Translations under genes and position numbers: made by a program
The notes under the pieces: generated by a model
Databases searched by the model: none
What the model was told of the DNA's origin: nothing
What the model saw: the letters and a program-made list of their open reading frames with translations, nothing else
From: Streptococcus parasanguinis ATCC 15912
GTDB lineage: Bacteria; Bacillota; Bacilli; Lactobacillales; Streptococcaceae
Reading direction: 5' to 3'
Length of the DNA: 64,000 bases
Assembly: GCF_000164675.2 (NCBI RefSeq)
Contig: NC_015678.1
Span: 434,001-498,000 of the forward strand
In this document: positions 19,873-29,771 of the stretch, one piece after another
How positions within the stretch are numbered: position 1 is the stretch's first letter
Layout of the letters: each line of letters opens with the position of its first letter

Positions 19873-20616
19873 ATGTCACGCAAAAGAAAAAAGAAAAAGA
19901 GTTTACGCAATACTCTTATCAACATCGTTGCAACACTTTTGATTATTCTCTCGCTTCTCTTAATTTTCAATGCTCCGATCCGTAATATGATTATGGTTTG
20001 GCATACCAACCAATACCAGGTTATCAAGGTCGATAAAAAAACCATTGACAAGAATAAAGAAGTGAAGACGAGCTTTGATTTCCAACATGTCCAGTCACTC
20101 TCGACGGAAGCCGTCATCAATGCCCAATGGCAAGCTCAAAAGCTACCAGTAATTGGGGGAATTTCGATTCCTGAATTAAACATGAACCTTCCGATCTTTA
20201 AGGGGCTTGAAAATGTTGCCCTCTACTACGGAGCAGGGACCATGAAGGAAAACCAAGTCATGGGGCAAGGCAATTATTCTCTTGCCAGTCACCACGTATT
20301 TGGCCTAACTGGAGCAAATGCCATGTTATTCTCACCTTTAGAGAAAGCCAAGGCGGGAATGAAGATCTACATCACGGACAAAGAAAAAATCTATACTTAT
20401 GTCATCTCGTCAGTTGAGACAGTGACTCCAGATCGTGTAGATGTTATACAAGATCGTGAAGGCGTTAATGAGATCACCTTGGTGACCTGTGAGGATGCTG
20501 CAGCGACTTACCGAACGATTGTAAAAGGAAATTTGGAAACATCTGTTGACTATGACAAGGCTCCCAAAGACATCCTGGACTCATTCAGTAAGTCTTATAA
20601 TCAAATGCAACTTTAA
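19873..20616 (+). CDS. srtA: Class A sortase
   Basis: Membrane-anchored transpeptidase that links LPXTG proteins to the peptidoglycan. Its 247 residues comprise a basic N-terminus, one membrane segment at about 13-40 and the extracellular beta-barrel. The catalytic His in LASHHVFG, the Cys in LVTCEDA and the Arg in TYRTIVKG are present. GGGGAC precedes the ATG. Its position directly behind gyrA is the usual one in streptococci. A terminator follows. Confidence 0.96.
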   Translation: MSRKRKKKKSLRNTLINIVATLLIILSLLLIFNAPIRNMIMVWHTNQYQVIKVDKKTIDKNKEVKTSFDFQHVQSLSTEAVINAQWQAQKLPVIGGISIPELNMNLPIFKGLENVALYYGAGTMKENQVMGQGNYSLASHHVFGLTGANAMLFSPLEKAKAGMKIYITDKEKIYTYVISSVETVTPDRVDVIQDREGVNEITLVTCEDAAATYRTIVKGNLETSVDYDKAPKDILDSFSKSYNQMQL

Positions 20617-20622
20617 GAAAAT

Positions 20623-20653
20623 AAAGCCCAAGGCAGAGATGCCGGGGCTTTTT
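20623..20653 (+). terminator. Terminator after srtA
   Basis: AAAGCCC and GGGGCTTTTT enclose a smaller GGCA/TGCC stem and end in a T-run, 7 bp after the srtA stop. Confidence 0.75.
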
Positions 20654-20790
20654 CTATGTAGGAAGCGAAGCTAGGAGAAATTCTTGTAAAATTGTAAGAG
20701 ATTGGTAATATAATGTAAGGAACTTGTCATAATATTGAGGGAAAATCAGTATATAATAGATGAGAAAGAGTATGATAAGGAGGTAGAATA

Positions 20791-21069
20791 GTGACGAAAG
20801 AGCGAATTTATCATCTCTTGCATCATTTCTACAATCTCTTAGTAAATGATTTTCCACGAAATGGTTTAATTACGAAAGGAATTTACGAAGTAGAGCAAGT
20901 CTACCAAGCTTTAGAGGCCATTCCTCAGAGTCAGGAGTACTTGATCCGCTGTGAAATTCAACAGTTTTTAAAGGAGCTTGAACAAGTTCAAACAGGTTAC
21001 CAGATCCGCTTTAATAAAGATGAAGTCTTAGTGTTAGATGATTTGAAGCAAGAAATCGCCTATAAATAA
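20791..21069 (+). CDS. Conserved hypothetical protein, 92 residues
   Basis: GTG start at 20791 with AAGGAGG 7 nt upstream and a TATAAT -10 about 35 nt upstream. The product is soluble and helix-rich (TKERIYHLLHHFYNLL at the N-terminus), with no membrane segment and no motif I recognise. It stands alone between srtA and radC, in the same direction, with 54 bp to radC. The good promoter and ribosome site support a real gene. Function unknown. Confidence 0.7.
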   Translation: MTKERIYHLLHHFYNLLVNDFPRNGLITKGIYEVEQVYQALEAIPQSQEYLIRCEIQQFLKELEQVQTGYQIRFNKDEVLVLDDLKQEIAYK

Positions 21070-21123
21070 TGAAAGGTCGTCATTTTCTCCATTTATTACG
21101 AATTAATAAGTGAGGAGGAAATT

Positions 21124-21807
21124 ATGTACGACATATCATTTATTGAACCATCTTTGCTTCCTAGGGAACGCCTGGTTTCTGAAGGAGTGGATAAGCTGAG
21201 TCATCAAGAATTATTATCCATTCTCTTACGGACAGGCAATAAGCAAAAAAGCGTTTATGAGATTGCACAAGGTCTTTTGAGCTCGGTTAATAGTTTAAAG
21301 GAGTTAAGTCAATTAACTCTAGAGGAGCTACAGGAAATCTCTGGCATTGGCCGAGTGAAGGCCATCGAACTTCAGGCTGTGATTGAGTTTGGACGAAGGA
21401 TTCATAAAGATGAATTAATGAGTTCTGAACAGATCATGAGCAGCCAGAAATTGGCCCATAAAATTCAACAGGAAATCGGCCATAAGAAACAGGAGCACCT
21501 AGTTGCCCTCTATTTAAATACGCAGAATATAATTATTCATCAACAGACCATTTTTATTGGAACCGTGAATCGAAGTATTGCGGAGCCACGTGAAATCCTG
21601 CATTATGCACTAAAACACATGGCAACCTCTATCATCTTGGCGCACAATCATCCATCTGGTGCCGTGTTTCCCAGTAAAAATGATGATGAAGTAACTCATC
21701 GAGTCTTAGAGGCCTGTGAAGTGATGGGCTTAACCCTATTAGATCACTTGATTGTATCTGAAGAAAACTACTATAGTTACCGTGAAGAAACCGATTATTT
21801 GGTATAA
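21124..21807 (+). CDS. radC: RadC family JAB-domain protein
   Basis: 227 residues. The N-terminal helix-hairpin-helix region includes ISGIGRVKA near 75-83. The C-terminal JAMM/MPN metalloprotease-like domain has HNHPSG followed by a distal Asp in KNDDEV. Despite its name, a role in DNA repair is disputed; natural transformation and fork processing have been proposed. GAGGAGG precedes the ATG. It converges on rex across repeat copy B. Confidence 0.92.
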   Translation: MYDISFIEPSLLPRERLVSEGVDKLSHQELLSILLRTGNKQKSVYEIAQGLLSSVNSLKELSQLTLEELQEISGIGRVKAIELQAVIEFGRRIHKDELMSSEQIMSSQKLAHKIQQEIGHKKQEHLVALYLNTQNIIIHQQTIFIGTVNRSIAEPREILHYALKHMATSIILAHNHPSGAVFPSKNDDEVTHRVLEACEVMGLTLLDHLIVSEENYYSYREETDYLV

Positions 21808-21810
21808 AAA

Positions 21811-21986
21811 AGAGAGTGGGACAGAAATCGGTAATTCGTTAGAATTCGATTTCGTCGTCCCACCTCCGCACAGTTGAGTAGGGCTGTAAAAGCTGATGAA
21901 ATCAGCGTAGTAGAGCCCACTCAACCACTGCGTCTTGCTCGACAATCCAAAAATAATTGAGAGGCTAGGACTTTTGTCCCAGCCTC
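21811..21986 (+). repeat. Three-hairpin intergenic repeat, copy B
   Basis: Hairpin 1 is GTGGGAC...GTCCCAC. Hairpin 2 is GCACAGTTGAGT...ACTCAACCACTGC with GGGCT/AGCCC and AGCTGAT/ATCAGC extensions. Hairpin 3 is GAGGCTAGGAC-TTTT-GTCCCAGCCTC with a T-run. It lies between the convergent genes radC and rex, so it can serve both as terminator. Short open frames inside it are by-products. Confidence 0.88.
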
Positions 21987-22010
21987 TTTTTCTTGTTAAA
22001 GTATAAGTCT

Positions 22011-22658
22011 TTATTCTTCGTTTTTTCGCATGAAATAAAGGAGTGTTTGCAATTCACTGGTGAGATCGACATATTGGACGACGACATCTTTAGGGACTGT
22101 CAGATGCACTGGTGAGAAGCTGAGAATTCCCTTGACATCAGCGTCTACCAAAAGGCTAGCCACTTCTTGAGCCTTGACGCTTGGAACAGTCAGGATTGCT
22201 GTTTGAATGCCTTCTTGTTTGAGCTTTTCTTTAATAGAGGAAATACCGTAAATAGGAATTCCGTCCTTACTTTTGGTATTGATCAGTTCATGATCGTCTA
22301 GATCAAACGCCATGACAATTTTCATCTTATTGCGTTCATGGAAGCGATAGTTGAGGAGTGCACTTCCCATATTTCCGATCCCAACAATAGCGACATTGGT
22401 AATCGCATTATCATTTAAAAGATCCGCAAAGAAGTTCATCAGTTTTTTTACGTCATAACCAAATCCCCGTCTTCCTAATTCACCAAAATAAGAAAAATCT
22501 CGGCGAACAGTTGCAGAGTCAATCCCAATTGCATCAGCAATTTGCTTGGAATTGGCGCGCTCTATTTTTTCAGAGTTAAAGCGTTTAAAAATGCGGTAGT
22601 AGAGCGATAAGCGTTTTGCTGTTGCGCGTGGAATTGGTGTATTTTTATCATGTTTCAC
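22011..22658 (-). CDS. rex: Redox-sensing transcriptional repressor Rex
   Basis: Senses the NADH/NAD+ ratio and represses fermentation and NADH-linked genes. The start is taken as GTG 22658 (KHDKNTPIP; 215 residues), in line with other streptococcal Rex proteins; the longer reading from 22709 adds unrelated residues. The N-terminal winged helix has [21 protein letters not shown], and the Rossmann fold shows [11 protein letters not shown]. The domain-swapped C-terminal helix ends [20 protein letters not shown] half-site at 22695 hints at autoregulation but is weak. Confidence 0.94.
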   Translation of the reverse strand: MKHDKNTPIPRATAKRLSLYYRIFKRFNSEKIERANSKQIADAIGIDSATVRRDFSYFGELGRRGFGYDVKKLMNFFADLLNDNAITNVAIVGIGNMGSALLNYRFHERNKMKIVMAFDLDDHELINTKSKDGIPIYGISSIKEKLKQEGIQTAILTVPSVKAQEVASLLVDADVKGILSFSPVHLTVPKDVVVQYVDLTSELQTLLYFMRKNEE

Positions 22659-22787
22659 AATATCACAACCTTTCCCTCTTATTGTATAGGAAGATTGTGA
22701 AAAAATCAACTATCTAGAGTGGTTTTTCAAAAATATTTTTGTCTAAAGAAAAAGCTGATGGCAATGGAGAGTTCCATCAGCATCAGC

Positions 22788-23003
22788 TTAGTTTTCAGCT
22801 TGTTCTACCTTTTTCAAAAAAGCATAGAGTCCATCGACTCGCCCTGTATAGGGGAGCTTTTCTCCCTTGTATTCAATGGATACGATTGAGTAAGAGTCAG
22901 GCAAGGTTACACAGCCTGAAAATGCTAGGATGCAGGTTGCAAGGTCGGTATAAGTAGTCGTTCGTTTTACTTGGTAAGCATCGATATAAGTTAGGGTTAC
23001 CAT
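22788..23003 (-). CDS. DUF4649 family small protein
   Basis: 71 residues from ATG 23003 (MVTLTYIDAYQ), with GAGGT upstream; a longer in-frame reading from 23042 is not supported. It matches the DUF4649 family of small streptococcal proteins with a YxGxxLxYxG-type C-terminal part. It starts 1 bp after the DUF1831 stop, so it is the last gene of a prs-iscS-DUF1831-DUF4649 operon. Function unknown. Confidence 0.78.
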   Translation of the reverse strand: MVTLTYIDAYQVKRTTTYTDLATCILAFSGCVTLPDSYSIVSIEYKGEKLPYTGRVDGLYAFLKKVEQAEN

Positions 23004-23004
23004 A

Positions 23005-23352
23005 TTAGACCTCTGTTTTGTTGAAAATTTCTCTTTCGACAAGACTATCCATTAGGAAATAAAATTTTTGTTGGATAATATCATTTTCTGGATTTTTAAA
23101 GATATTAACCAGACGAAGTCCAGACTTGTCTGTAATATTGATTTTAAAACCTGTGAGATCTTTGTTGAAGATAATTTTAAGCAAGAAGCCTTCACCGCTA
23201 TTTGGAACAGCTTCGAGCAAACGATTTAACTCGTAATTTCCAACTTTTGTAACAGCAAATGTATTGTCACGTAAGGTATATTTTTTTACATTTGGGTGTA
23301 GACTATAGGTATATTTGCAGTCTTTCAATGAAACACTTGTTTCAAAAGCCAT
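23005..23352 (-). CDS. DUF1831 family protein
   Basis: A 115-residue protein of the DUF1831 family, found in Lactobacillales next to cysteine desulfurase. It lies 9 bp after the desulfurase stop and 1 bp before the DUF4649 start. It has no membrane segment. The constant neighbourhood suggests a link to sulfur transfer or tRNA thiolation, but no activity is established. Confidence 0.8.
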   Translation of the reverse strand: MAFETSVSLKDCKYTYSLHPNVKKYTLRDNTFAVTKVGNYELNRLLEAVPNSGEGFLLKIIFNKDLTGFKINITDKSGLRLVNIFKNPENDIIQQKFYFLMDSLVEREIFNKTEV

Positions 23353-23361
23353 TTTGTTCTC

Positions 23362-24474
23362 CTATGATAAAATTTCTTTAAGTTTTGAGAGGAAGTCTCG
23401 AACCTCCTCTACGGTATTGAGTTCTGAAAAACTAATTCGAAGGGATTCTTTTAGGCGCGAGCTATCTTTTCCATAGAGTGCCTCTAGGACATGGCTGGGT
23501 TGAACTGTACCAGCGGTACAGGCAGAGCCTGTAGAGACAGATATCCCAGCCAGATCCAGTCTCATCAGCAAGACATCATTTTGGACGCCTGGGAAACCAA
23601 GATTCCAAACAAATGGAAGATGATCGTCATTCGCATTTACGTAGAAGTCGTAGTCTGCTAAACCATTAACTAGTTCTTGACCGAGTTTTTGAACTTGCTG
23701 GAAATTTTCTTCTTGATGAAGTGTGGCTTGCTGTAGCGCAGTCGCCATCCCTACAATTGAAATGAGATTTTCCGTGCTGGCCCTCATCTTATTTTCCTGA
23801 TCGCCACCATGGATGAGATTATCAAAGTCTGGGACAGCTGCATAAAGGAAGCCGACGCCCTTTGGTCCATGGAATTTGTGGGCAGAAGCACTGAGAAAAT
23901 CAATTCCCAACTCTTCGGGATAGACAGGGACCTTTCCAATTGCTTGGACAGCATCAACGTGAAAGGCAGCTGGATGATCTTTTAAGAGTTCTCCGATTTC
24001 TTTAATCGGTAGAAGATCACCTGTCTCGTTATTGGCAAACATGGTAGAGACAAGAATAGTATCCGGTCTAAGAGCAGCCTTGATATCACTAGCCTGAATG
24101 CGTCCATCTCTTGGTTGGACGATCGTAACTTCAAATCCGAACCGTTCTACAAGATATTCGATAGGTTCTAGAACCGCATGGTGTTCCAAAGCGGTCGTAA
24201 TGATGTGTTTGCCATCTGCTTGGTGTTTCAAGCAGTAGCCTTTTATAACGGTATTATTACTTTCTGATCCACCTGAAGTGAAGAAAATACGATTTGGAAG
24301 AGTTTGGAGAGACTGAGCAATCTGCTCGCGAGATTCTCGGAGGAGTTTACTAGCCATCCGCCCATGAGTATGAAGGCTCGATGGATTTCCAAAAGTGGTC
24401 TTCATGGTTTCAGACATTTTATCAATGACTTCAGGTAGAAGGGGAGTTGTTGCGGCATTATCAAAATATATCAC
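23362..24474 (-). CDS. Cysteine desulfurase (IscS/NifS family)
   Basis: PLP enzyme that removes sulfur from cysteine as an enzyme persulfide for thio-cofactors or tRNA thiolation. Its 370 residues match the short class I group. The PLP lysine lies in SAHKFHGPKG and the active cysteine in STGSACTAG; GGSESNNT supports PLP binding. It follows prs by 9 bp. The neighbourhood (not a suf or isc cluster) suggests supply of sulfur to tRNA-modifying enzymes; this is inference. Confidence 0.93.
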   Translation of the reverse strand: MIYFDNAATTPLLPEVIDKMSETMKTTFGNPSSLHTHGRMASKLLRESREQIAQSLQTLPNRIFFTSGGSESNNTVIKGYCLKHQADGKHIITTALEHHAVLEPIEYLVERFGFEVTIVQPRDGRIQASDIKAALRPDTILVSTMFANNETGDLLPIKEIGELLKDHPAAFHVDAVQAIGKVPVYPEELGIDFLSASAHKFHGPKGVGFLYAAVPDFDNLIHGGDQENKMRASTENLISIVGMATALQQATLHQEENFQQVQKLGQELVNGLADYDFYVNANDDHLPFVWNLGFPGVQNDVLLMRLDLAGISVSTGSACTAGTVQPSHVLEALYGKDSSRLKESLRISFSELNTVEEVRDFLSKLKEILS

Positions 24475-24483
24475 ATTAAGACC

Positions 24484-25440
24484 TTATTTCTTATGGTAGG
24501 CAAATAGAGGACTAACAGGTTTTCTTTCTTGAATGCGAACAATAGCTTCAGCGATCAGTTCGCTAGCTGTCAGATAGTTGATATTTTTAGGTGTTGGCCC
24601 ATTTGGAGCAACAGAATCGGTTACCAAGATTTCTTTGATCGGAGCTTGGTCTAATAACTCGACAGCTCCTTTCACAAATAAGCCATGGCTTGAAACAGCA
24701 TAAATTTCAGTAGCTCCTTCGCGTTCGACGATTTTTGAGGCTTCCGAAAAAGTCTTCCCAGTATTGAGGATATCGTCGATTAAAATAGCTTTTTTACCTT
24801 TGACATCTCCGATGATATAGCCATAATCACGGTTCGCATCATCTTGTTCGTAATCAATAATCGCGATTGGAGCATCAAGATATTCTGCTAAACTACGAGC
24901 TCGTTTGACACCAGAGTTTTTCGGACTCACGACAACGACGTCTGAACCTGTCAAACCTTTGTTAATGTAGTGTTCAGCAAAGAGTGGAATCGTAAAGAGG
25001 TTATCTACGGCGATATCAAAGAAACCTTGGACCTGAACAGCGTGGAGATCGAGTGTTACGACACGATCTACCCCAGCTTTGACCAACATGTTTGCTACTA
25101 ATTTAGCTGTAATTGGTTCGCGAGGAGCAGCAGTCCGGTCTTGGCGAGCATAACCGAAGTAAGGCATGACCACATTGACAGTATTTGCGCTGGCCCGTTG
25201 GCAAGCATCCACCATAATTAACAGTTCCATCAAGTGATTGTTGACAGGGAAACTGGTTGATTGAATGATATAAATATCATATCCACGAACACTTTCCTCA
25301 ATATTGACTTGGATTTCACCATCTGAGAATTGACGGGATGAAATTTTTCCGAGTGGAACCCCAGCGTGATCCGCAATTTTCTGGGCAATCTCTGGATTTG
25401 AATTGAGAGAGAAGAGTTTCATATTTTTTTTATCTGACAT
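24484..25440 (-). CDS. prs: Ribose-phosphate pyrophosphokinase
   Basis: Makes PRPP from ribose-5-phosphate and ATP for purine, pyrimidine, NAD, His and Trp synthesis. 318 residues, class I. The flexible loop [13 protein letters not shown] and the PRPP-binding loop [13 protein letters not shown] are intact. It is first in the operon with cysteine desulfurase. Many streptococci have a second prs, so this may be Prs1. Confidence 0.95.
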   Translation of the reverse strand: MSDKKNMKLFSLNSNPEIAQKIADHAGVPLGKISSRQFSDGEIQVNIEESVRGYDIYIIQSTSFPVNNHLMELLIMVDACQRASANTVNVVMPYFGYARQDRTAAPREPITAKLVANMLVKAGVDRVVTLDLHAVQVQGFFDIAVDNLFTIPLFAEHYINKGLTGSDVVVVSPKNSGVKRARSLAEYLDAPIAIIDYEQDDANRDYGYIIGDVKGKKAILIDDILNTGKTFSEASKIVEREGATEIYAVSSHGLFVKGAVELLDQAPIKEILVTDSVAPNGPTPKNINYLTASELIAEAIVRIQERKPVSPLFAYHKK

Positions 25441-25512
25441 GTGATTCTAACCTCATTTAGATTTTTGATCTTAGCACTATTTTAGCAAAAATTTACGATA
25501 ATTTCAGCTATT

Positions 25513-26070
25513 TTACAATCTTTCCGCCAATCTGGCGATTTTATTTTTAGCAGTTTTGAAGACGATTCCATGCTCTTTGATGAACTGATGGAAATTTTCT
25601 TCCTGCTCAGCAGTTTCCACCTCGATTTCTAACTCATAATCTTCAGTATCTAGATAGAGACTGTGGTCTAGTGCTACTAAGCCTGCATCAGTTTCTTTTT
25701 CGAATCGTTCTGTTGTAAGGCTTCCCCAGACCGCGAGTTGCTCAACTGGGATTTCTTTAGATTTCAAGAGTTTTTTGATTTCTCCGTCAGGAAACTGTTG
25801 TTGTTGAAGAATCTCCTTGGTTTCTTCTGGGTTGAGGTCTTGATTGTACTCGAAATGGCCAACATCTTCAGGGACTTTGAGAGTCAATTCAGCCTGATCT
25901 GTGAAAGTACGCACCCGCAAGGCCATTTTTTCCTTACGGATGAGCTGGTCGGGTGTATCGATATAGTGATTAGTTTGGACAACCAATTCTGTATCAGCAA
26001 AAAGTGGAAGGAGGGATTGGTATTCCTCTTTGTCTAGCATGGTTTTGTATTCAATTTCTAAATGGTTCAT
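25513..26070 (-). CDS. CYTH domain protein (triphosphate tunnel enzyme)
   Basis: 185 residues with the N-terminal ExExK signature (EIEYK at 5-9) that defines CYTH/triphosphate tunnel metalloenzymes, and alternating Arg/Glu strands after it. Such enzymes hydrolyse inorganic triphosphate or related substrates. It is divergent from relQ-nadK-rluD, the same grouping as yjbK-yjbM-nadF-yjbO in Bacillus subtilis, which suggests a shared nucleotide-signalling theme. Confidence 0.9.
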   Translation of the reverse strand: MNHLEIEYKTMLDKEEYQSLLPLFADTELVVQTNHYIDTPDQLIRKEKMALRVRTFTDQAELTLKVPEDVGHFEYNQDLNPEETKEILQQQQFPDGEIKKLLKSKEIPVEQLAVWGSLTTERFEKETDAGLVALDHSLYLDTEDYELEIEVETAEQEENFHQFIKEHGIVFKTAKNKIARLAERL

Positions 26071-26165
26071 TTTGTGGTCCTTTGCTTTTTTTCAAAAGCG
26101 ATTCATGATATAATAAGAGATGTGTTTATTGTATACAAAAATGGTTCAGATTACAAGGTGGTAGG

Positions 26166-26837
26166 ATGGCAATTGATTGGGAAAACTTCTTAGATCCGTA
26201 TATCCAAGCAGTTGGGGAATTAAAAATCAAACTGCGTGGGATTCGTAAGCAATATCGTAAGCAACAAAAGCATTCTCCAATTGAGTTTGTCACAGGACGG
26301 GTCAAACCGATTGAGAGTATTCGTGAAAAGATGGTCCGAAGAAATATTTCTGAAGAAAATCTGGCTCAGGATATGCAAGATATTGCTGGTCTTCGCATCA
26401 TGGTTCAGTTTGTGGACGATGTGGATGAGATTCTAGAGGTTCTGAGACAACGGCAGGATATGCGCGTGGTCCAAGAGCGAGACTACATCCGCCACAAGAA
26501 ATCAAGTGGCTACCGGAGTTACCACGTCGTTGTCGAGTACCCGGTCGATACCATTGATGGAAATGAAACGATCTTAGCAGAGATTCAAATTCGGACTTTG
26601 TCCATGAATTTTTGGGCAACCATTGAACACTCGCTCAATTATAAATATAAAGGAGACTTTCCAGACGAGATCAAAAAACGCTTAGAGACGACAGCAAACC
26701 TGGCCTATCTCTTGGATGAAGAGATGGGGGCAATTCGGGATGCGATTCAGGAGGCTCAAGCCCTGTTTGATCCACTTCATCGTAAGTTAAATGATGGCGT
26801 TGGAAATAGTGATGACACAGATGAAGACTACAGGTAA
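26166..26837 (+). CDS. relQ: Small alarmone synthetase RelQ
   Basis: GTP pyrophosphokinase without the hydrolase and regulatory domains of Rel; makes (p)ppGpp/pGpp. 223 residues. The synthetase motifs [23 protein letters not shown] and [13 protein letters not shown] are present. The start has AAGGTGG just upstream. It overlaps the nadK start by 17 bp and is first in relQ-nadK-rluD. Confidence 0.95.
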   Translation: MAIDWENFLDPYIQAVGELKIKLRGIRKQYRKQQKHSPIEFVTGRVKPIESIREKMVRRNISEENLAQDMQDIAGLRIMVQFVDDVDEILEVLRQRQDMRVVQERDYIRHKKSSGYRSYHVVVEYPVDTIDGNETILAEIQIRTLSMNFWATIEHSLNYKYKGDFPDEIKKRLETTANLAYLLDEEMGAIRDAIQEAQALFDPLHRKLNDGVGNSDDTDEDYR

Positions 26838-27639
26838 AAAAGTATCCATTATTCGCAATCGCAAGCGTCAAAGTGAAGAGGTTTTTCAGCAGTTGCGCTA
26901 CAAGCTTCGGAAAAATAATTTTATTTTGACGGAGAAGCACCCGGATATTGTGATTTCAATTGGTGGCGATGGGATGTTGCTATCAGCCTTTCACAAGTAT
27001 GAACACCAGTTGGATCGGGTGCGATTTGTTGGTGTCCATACCGGACACTTAGGATTCTATACGGATTATTTAGACAGTGAAATCGATAAGCTGGTTGAGA
27101 ACTTAAAATATGATACTGGAGCTAAGGTTTCTTACCCTATTTTGAATGTCAAGATCACTTTCGACAATGGGGAAACCCGTACCATGAGAGCGTTGAACGA
27201 AGCAACGATTAAGAGAAGCGACCGGACCATGGTTGCCGATCTCACGATTAATGGAGTGGATTTTGAGCGCTTCAGAGGAGACGGGATTACCGTTTCGACT
27301 CCTACAGGAAGTACGGCTTACAACAAATCCTTGGGAGGAGCAGTCCTTCACCCAACTATTGAGGCGCTGCAGATTGCTGAGATCGCCAGTCTCAACAACC
27401 GCGTTTATCGTACCTTGGGTTCTTCTGTCATTGTCCCTAAAAAGGATAAGATCGAGATTACACCGACAAGACCTGGCTTTCACATTATCTCTGTTGATAA
27501 TTCAACCTATTCTTACCGCAATATTGCAAAAGTAGAATATCAGATTGACAACCATAAGATTAATTTTGTGGCAAGCTCCAGTCACACCAGTTTCTGGAAT
27601 CGGGTCAAGGATGCCTTTATCGGAGATGATAGAGAATGA
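26821..27639 (+). CDS. nadK: NAD kinase
   Basis: Phosphorylates NAD to NADP. I start at ATG 26821 (MKTTGKKV; 272 residues), which matches the streptococcal homologues; ATG 26812 is an alternative. Both lie inside relQ, so translation is coupled. The GGDGML motif, an invariant NE, and the [15 protein letters not shown] segment of NAD kinases are visible. The stop overlaps the rluD start as ATGA. Confidence 0.94.
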   Translation: MKTTGKKVSIIRNRKRQSEEVFQQLRYKLRKNNFILTEKHPDIVISIGGDGMLLSAFHKYEHQLDRVRFVGVHTGHLGFYTDYLDSEIDKLVENLKYDTGAKVSYPILNVKITFDNGETRTMRALNEATIKRSDRTMVADLTINGVDFERFRGDGITVSTPTGSTAYNKSLGGAVLHPTIEALQIAEIASLNNRVYRTLGSSVIVPKKDKIEITPTRPGFHIISVDNSTYSYRNIAKVEYQIDNHKINFVASSSHTSFWNRVKDAFIGDDRE

Positions 27640-28529
27640 GATTTGAATTCATTGTCGATGAGCATGTCAAGGTTAAGACCTTCCTGAAAAAGCATGAGGT
27701 TTCTAAGGGCCTCTTAGCAAAGATTAAGTTTCGTGGTGGCCAGATCCTTGTCAATGGACGTCCGGAGAATGCGATTTATTTGTTGGATATTGGGGATCGC
27801 TTGGTCATTGATATTCCAGCAGAAGAAGGGTTCGAAACCCTAAAACCCATGGATCGGCCTTTGGATATTTTGTTTGAAGATGATCATTTTTTGGTTTTAA
27901 ACAAACCCTTTGGGATTGCTTCTATTCCAAGTGCGATTCATTCCAATACCTTAGCAAATTTTGTAAAAGGCTACTATGTGAAGCAGGGCTACGAGAACCA
28001 GCAGGTTCACATTGTCACTCGCTTGGACAAGGATACAAGTGGCGTCATGCTCTTTGCCAAACATGGCTATGCCCATGCCCGCTTGGATAAGCAATTGCAG
28101 TCTAAATCGATTCAGAAACGCTATTATGCCTTGGTCAAGGGATCTGGGAAGCTTGATCCTGTCGGAGAGATTATTGCTCCGATTGCGCGTGATGAAGAGT
28201 CGATCATTACTCGAAAGGTAGCAAAAGGTGGCAAGTATGCTCATACTAGCTACCAGGTCGTTCAATCTTTTGGTGATATTTACCTAGTGGATATTCAGTT
28301 ACACACAGGTCGAACCCATCAGATCCGCGTTCATTTTTCCCATATTGGTTTTCCACTCTTGGGAGATGATCTCTATGGCGGGAGTTTAGAAGACGGCATT
28401 GAGCGCCAGGCTCTTCATTGCCATCGTCTATCCTATTATCATCCATTTCTAGAGGAAGAATTGGTCATAGAAAGTCCACTACCTCCAGATTTTCAAGCTG
28501 TATTAACACAGCTTCAAACAAGTTATTAA
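27636..28529 (+). CDS. RluD-like 23S rRNA/tRNA pseudouridine synthase
   Basis: 297 residues of the RluA/RluD family. An N-terminal S4-like region (about 12-70) precedes the catalytic domain. The catalytic Asp lies in [14 protein letters not shown] and the C-terminal GRTHQIRVH motif is intact. The ATG overlaps the nadK stop by 4 bp. Which uridine it modifies cannot be read from sequence. pta follows after 21 bp with its own AAAGGAG. Confidence 0.92.
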   Translation: MRFEFIVDEHVKVKTFLKKHEVSKGLLAKIKFRGGQILVNGRPENAIYLLDIGDRLVIDIPAEEGFETLKPMDRPLDILFEDDHFLVLNKPFGIASIPSAIHSNTLANFVKGYYVKQGYENQQVHIVTRLDKDTSGVMLFAKHGYAHARLDKQLQSKSIQKRYYALVKGSGKLDPVGEIIAPIARDEESIITRKVAKGGKYAHTSYQVVQSFGDIYLVDIQLHTGRTHQIRVHFSHIGFPLLGDDLYGGSLEDGIERQALHCHRLSYYHPFLEEELVIESPLPPDFQAVLTQLQTSY

Positions 28530-28550
28530 TTATTAAAAGGAGTAAAACTC

Positions 28551-29525
28551 ATGGAAGTTTTTGAAAATCTCAAAGCCAACCTCGTTGGTAAGAATGCACG
28601 TATTGTATTACCTGAAGGTGAAGAGCCTCGTATTCTCCAAGCAGCAAAACGAATTGTGAACGAGACAGATGTAACCCCTGTATTGCTTGGTAATCCAGAT
28701 AAAATTCGTATTTACCTCGAAATCGAAGGGGTTTTGGAAGGATATGAAGTTATTGATCCGCATTCTTATCCAGGTTTTGAAGAGATGGTAGCTTCCTTGG
28801 TAGATCGTCGTAAGGGAAAAATGACAGAAGAAGAAGCACGTCAAATCTTGAAAGACGACGTTAACTATTTTGGTGTCATGTTAGTGCACATGGGAATCGT
28901 TGATGGGATGGTATCTGGGGCTATTCATTCAACAGCTGCAACTGTTCGTCCAGCTTTACAAATTATCAAAACTCGTCCAAATGTTAAACGAACTTCGGGG
29001 GCTTTCCTCATGGTACGTGGAACAGAACGTTATTTGTTTGGGGACTGTGCCATCAACATCAATCCAGATGCTGAAGGATTAGCCGAAATTGCTATCAACT
29101 CAGCTATCACAGCCAAGATGTTTGGAATTGATCCTAAAATTGCTATGTTGAGCTATTCAACAAAAGGGTCTGGTTTTGGAGAAAGTGTTGATAAGGTTGT
29201 TGAAGCGACTAAGCTTGCTCATGAACTTCGTCCAGACCTTGAAATTGACGGGGAATTGCAATTTGACGCAGCTTTTGTGCCTGAAACTGCAGCCTTGAAG
29301 GCTCCAGGAAGCAAGGTGGCAGGACAAGCTAATGTCTTTATCTTCCCTGGTATTGAAGCAGGTAACATTGGATACAAGATGGCAGAACGTCTTGGAGGCT
29401 TTGCAGCGGTAGGTCCAGTATTGCAAGGGTTGAATAAACCAGTCAACGACCTTTCTCGTGGATGTAATGCAGATGACGTCTATAAATTAACCTTGATTAC
29501 GGCTGCTCAAGCTGTTGAACAATAA
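28551..29525 (+). CDS. pta: Phosphate acetyltransferase
   Basis: Interconverts acetyl-CoA and acetyl phosphate. The 324 residues form the short, catalytic-only class I enzyme. The N-terminal IVLPEGEEPR and the conserved C-terminal PGIEAGNIGYK are present. AAAGGAG precedes the ATG. It is the last of the relQ-nadK-rluD-pta run and is followed by repeat copy C, which ends in a terminator hairpin. Confidence 0.96.
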   Translation: MEVFENLKANLVGKNARIVLPEGEEPRILQAAKRIVNETDVTPVLLGNPDKIRIYLEIEGVLEGYEVIDPHSYPGFEEMVASLVDRRKGKMTEEEARQILKDDVNYFGVMLVHMGIVDGMVSGAIHSTAATVRPALQIIKTRPNVKRTSGAFLMVRGTERYLFGDCAININPDAEGLAEIAINSAITAKMFGIDPKIAMLSYSTKGSGFGESVDKVVEATKLAHELRPDLEIDGELQFDAAFVPETAALKAPGSKVAGQANVFIFPGIEAGNIGYKMAERLGGFAAVGPVLQGLNKPVNDLSRGCNADDVYKLTLITAAQAVEQ

Positions 29526-29536
29526 GAAATGCATTT

Positions 29537-29712
29537 AGAGAGTGGGACAGAAATCGGTAATTCGTTAGAATTCGATTTCGTCTTCCCACCTCCGCACAGT
29601 TGAGTAGGGCTGTAAAAGCTGATGAAATCAGCGTAGTAGAGCCCACTAAACCACTGCGTCTTGCTCGACAATCCAAAAATAATTGAGAGGCTAGGACTTT
29701 TGTCCCAGCCTC
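29537..29712 (+). repeat. Three-hairpin intergenic repeat, copy C
   Basis: Same orientation as copies B, D and E. It differs from B by a few bases, such as TCTTCCCACC for TCGTCCCACC in hairpin 1 and ACTAAAC for ACTCAAC in hairpin 2. It lies between pta and mutY and probably terminates pta. Confidence 0.88.
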
Positions 29713-29756
29713 TTTTTCTTTATAAAATCAGAATTTCTAAACTCTAACTCATTCTA

Positions 29757-29765
29757 TGGTATACT
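29757..29765 (+). promoter_or_regulatory. Extended -10 of mutY, 6 nt before the start codon
   Basis: TG-G-TATACT at 29757-29765 is followed by AGGAAT and then the ATG at 29772. Transcription would begin at or within a base of the start codon, so mutY mRNA is predicted to be leaderless. Confidence 0.5.
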
Positions 29766-29771
29766 AGGAAT

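Noticed and set aside
21739..21945. Small protein encoded by the three-hairpin repeats (also 31488-31673)
   Set aside because: The shared frame has no ribosome site, does not survive in the diverged copies, and is explained by the conserved structure.
22660..22710. Rex operator upstream of rex
   Set aside because: Only a TTGTGA half-site is visible; the second half does not fit TCACAA. Similar half-sites before nox are equally weak.
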